Source: Anaerolineae bacterium (lineage in GTDB: Bacteria; Chloroflexota; Anaerolineae; Aggregatilineales; Phototrophicaceae). From it: a stretch of DNA of 64,000 bases. The stretch covers positions 248,001-312,000 of the forward strand of contig JALHQT010000006.1 of the NCBI GenBank assembly GCA_022841825.1. The letters run 5' to 3'. Both the position numbers and the translations under genes were made by a program. Below the pieces are notes generated by a model. That model made no database searches, was not told the origin of the DNA, and worked only from the letters and a program-made list of their open reading frames with translations. Shown here in pieces: positions 62,109 through 64,000 of this stretch. Numbering within the stretch: position 1 is the stretch's first letter; each line of letters opens with the position of its first letter.

Positions 62109-63905
62109 TCACCCAACGCCGCCCGTCTGCTCCCACGCCAACTGTCCCAAGGCGCTGACCGGCGCAAACTCATTCGAGACAATTTCGACAACCGTGCCGA
62201 TTTCCGCCCAGCGATAGAGCTGCTCCGCCTGGCTGTCCTCGGACATGATGCAGCCAAACGTGAAGGGCGCGCCCACATTGCCGCCGCCCAGATATGTCCC
62301 ATCCGGCAGCAGCACAGCGCCATGAAAGCCATTCATCAGTCCCGGCACCACTTCGTACACGCCCATGAACCAGTACATCTCCCACTGCCCGCAGCCACGC
62401 TCGCCACACAGCGTAAAGCTGCTGCCGCTCGCCTGTTCCTGCTGTGACAGAATCTGGTAGATGCCGGGAGAGGTTGGCGCGGTCGAAATGCCGGACGAAA
62501 TCGCCCACTGAAACACCGGCTGACCATTCTCGTAGGCGATCATCTGCTGCGTGTTCAGGTTGACGACAATGCGCTTGGTCGGAACCGGGTCTTCCGGGAT
62601 CGTCAGGTCTCGGGTCGGCAGATTGATGATGTCACCTGGACTCAGGATGGTGTTTTCCCAATCGAAGTTTGGGTTTGCCTGCTGGATCAGATAGAACGGG
62701 ATACCCGTCTTGCGCCCGATGCGGAAGCCTGTATCCCCGGCGACCACCTCATAGGTCTGCGCGCGATAGCGGATGCGCAGGTTGATCTGCGCTCTCCCAC
62801 TGTTGATAGCGGCGCGCACCCGTTCAACCGCGTCCGTTGGCTCGATGTAACGCACGCCATCCTCACCCGAATTGAGAGTCGCCGCCTGGGCATCGAGGAA
62901 CGGGCGGAATGCCTCTTCGCGCAGCGCCAGACCGTCGCTGCTCGCCTCGATCCAGGACGTGAACGTGTCGCGGTCGGTAGACCAGGTGATCAACTCATTG
63001 GTGAACGGATCATAGCCGTTCATCTGGAAAGGCTGTGCGGTCAGCGCGCGTGCCGCCTCGAGTGCCACATCCGCCTCCTGCGCATCCGGACGCACGGGCT
63101 GCATCACCAGAGGCAGCCGCTGGCGTTCAACGACCTGGGCAGGAACATCCATCAACGCCCCCAGCGTCGCGGCAACATCGAGCATCCTGCCCTCGCGGGC
63201 GGGCACGGTCGTCAGCTCCTCCCCGACCCAGCGATAGCCCGGATTAGCCGCCGCGATATTCGCCTGCTGCGCAAGGTCGAGCAGATAGGTCTGCGCTTGC
63301 AGCTCATCGTTGACGCCGACGCGCGGCGTGACCGAAAAACCGAACGGGATACCCGCCATGCCGACGCCGCGTGCTGCTTCCGCGGTCGCCCGCGCGTCGA
63401 ACGACAACCCAAGTTCCGCGGGCGTTGCCTGCCATGTGCGACCGCTCTCCTCAAGAGTCAACCGCAAGGTACGCTGCCACAGATTGTCCAGCTTCGCCGT
63501 CGCCTCTTCGACGGTCAGCCCGCCGAGGTCAACGCCCACCGCGTAGACATTCGGGAAGATCCGCCCGCCCAGTACGTGCGACAACACAAAGAGCACGAAT
63601 GCCAGCGCAGCTACCCCTCCGACGACATAAAGCGCTGTCGGCGTATGGGTGAAGCGCCACCAGAACTCCTGGGCAAACAGCGAAAGGCGGCTGCCCGTCG
63701 TGCCCAGGCGGGGCGAAAACGCGGGGAGCTGCGGCAGGCTGGGGAGTTGCACCCGCGGCACGCGGACTGCACGCCGGGCTTCAGAGCGATCCGACCGTTC
63801 CGCAGCGTCGCTGCGTCGTACCGCCATCGGTTGGCGGCGCTGCTGCCGTGCGGCAATACGATCGCGAGCGCGAGTACGTTTGGAATCTCGATTTGAAACG
63901 TCCAT
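62109..63905 (-). CDS. Membrane-anchored L,D-transpeptidase with VanW-type and LysM domains
   Basis: 598 aa from the ATG at 63905 (a GTG seven codons upstream is possible). Basic cytoplasmic N-terminus (residues 1-90), membrane helix 92-112, then a peptidoglycan-binding type 4/VanW-like region about 115-340, a LysM-like domain about 383-430 (TYEVVAGDTGFRIGRKTGI...LSPGDIINLP) and the YkuD L,D-transpeptidase about 445-577. Catalytic His528 in NGFHGAV and Cys552 in FTFGCIMS. It forms 3-3 crosslinks in peptidoglycan or attaches proteins to it. Transcribed towards the candidate small RNA, 193 bases away. Confidence 0.9.
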   Translation of the reverse strand: MDVSNRDSKRTRARDRIAARQQRRQPMAVRRSDAAERSDRSEARRAVRVPRVQLPSLPQLPAFSPRLGTTGSRLSLFAQEFWWRFTHTPTALYVVGGVAALAFVLFVLSHVLGGRIFPNVYAVGVDLGGLTVEEATAKLDNLWQRTLRLTLEESGRTWQATPAELGLSFDARATAEAARGVGMAGIPFGFSVTPRVGVNDELQAQTYLLDLAQQANIAAANPGYRWVGEELTTVPAREGRMLDVAATLGALMDVPAQVVERQRLPLVMQPVRPDAQEADVALEAARALTAQPFQMNGYDPFTNELITWSTDRDTFTSWIEASSDGLALREEAFRPFLDAQAATLNSGEDGVRYIEPTDAVERVRAAINSGRAQINLRIRYRAQTYEVVAGDTGFRIGRKTGIPFYLIQQANPNFDWENTILSPGDIINLPTRDLTIPEDPVPTKRIVVNLNTQQMIAYENGQPVFQWAISSGISTAPTSPGIYQILSQQEQASGSSFTLCGERGCGQWEMYWFMGVYEVVPGLMNGFHGAVLLPDGTYLGGGNVGAPFTFGCIMSEDSQAEQLYRWAEIGTVVEIVSNEFAPVSALGQLAWEQTGGVG

Positions 63906-63926
63906 GTCAGCACAACTCTCACTCAC

Positions 63927-64000
63927 CCACCAGCACCCTGTCGTTCTTCTTACGAGACAGGTGTGGGATATTAAACCTTACTTGGGACGATACTCATCGC
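63927..64000. other. Upstream region of the L,D-transpeptidase, window end
   Basis: 74 bases with no gene. CTGTC (63943) and GACAG (63957) can form a short hairpin (CCTGTC...GACAGG). No promoter is convincing. Confidence 0.3.

Noticed and set aside
61872-62447. A plus-strand frame over the candidate small RNA and the end of the L,D-transpeptidase
   Set aside because: Overlaps the transpeptidase catalytic domain in antisense and has no RBS; residue composition is not protein-like.

Overview
The window is GC-rich, densely coded bacterial chromosome. The ribosomal, EF-Tu/EF-G, SecY and cell-wall proteins, the Zn-type S14, the many secreted proteins with Ala/Pro/Thr-rich linkers and the absence of outer-membrane genes suggest a member of the Chloroflexota, probably Anaerolineae-like. 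This is my reading of protein style and gene order, not the result of a search.

Layout. 1-3280: end of a sugar-type ABC importer (ATPase, permease) joined to methylthioribose kinase, probably a methylthioribose uptake and salvage unit. 3281-7279: a repeat-rich gap, a secreted unknown, an alkyltransferase-like protein, a LOG-family protein and an agmatine-deiminase-family enzyme carrying two in-frame palindromic inserts. 7300-8066: a self-contained unit of promoter, 16-codon leader ORF, intrinsic terminator and duplicated SWIM zinc-finger protein. 8145-10197: two oligopeptide ABC ATPases without permeases. 10279-14667: OsmC, a phospholipase C-like protein, a lipoprotein esterase, a RelE-type toxin-antitoxin pair, a small unknown and an aldo/keto reductase. 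14752-20029: hybrid-type sensor kinase and response regulator, FAH-family hydrolase, and an ECF sigma factor directly followed by a ClpP. 20033-28564: secreted unknowns, a methyltransferase and a glycan cluster (GT4 plus a GT9-WecG/TagA fusion). 28611-28752: tRNA-Cys with promoter and terminator. 28786-37589: zinc ribbon, vanadium haloperoxidase-like protein, PIG-V-like mannosyltransferase, SufE, CrtC/lipocalin protein, helicase-associated protein, YtxH, RidA and a second sensor kinase. 37709-43123: class I aldolase and a very large PBP1A.

43270-60461 (minus strand) is one long translation block in the order rpsL-rpsG-fusA-tuf-rpsJ-rplC-rplD-rplW-rplB-rpsS-rplV-rpsC-rplP-rpmC-rpsQ-rplN-rplX-rplE-rpsN-rpsH-rplF-rplR-rpsE-rpmD-rplO-secY-adk-map. 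The usual infA-rpmJ-rpsM-rpsK-rpsD-rpoA-rplQ continuation is missing; PBP1A follows map. A good promoter and a terminator-like hairpin lie in the rpsL leader. 60730-63905 holds an FHA/receiver protein, a strong candidate small RNA and an L,D-transpeptidase.

The most interesting signals are: short palindromic elements (GTAGGGACG...CGTCCG) that occur between genes and have entered two coding genes three times in the same orientation and reading frame; a promoter-structure-terminator unit at 61808-61949 that looks like an undescribed small RNA; and the leader ORF/terminator arrangement in front of the SWIM protein.
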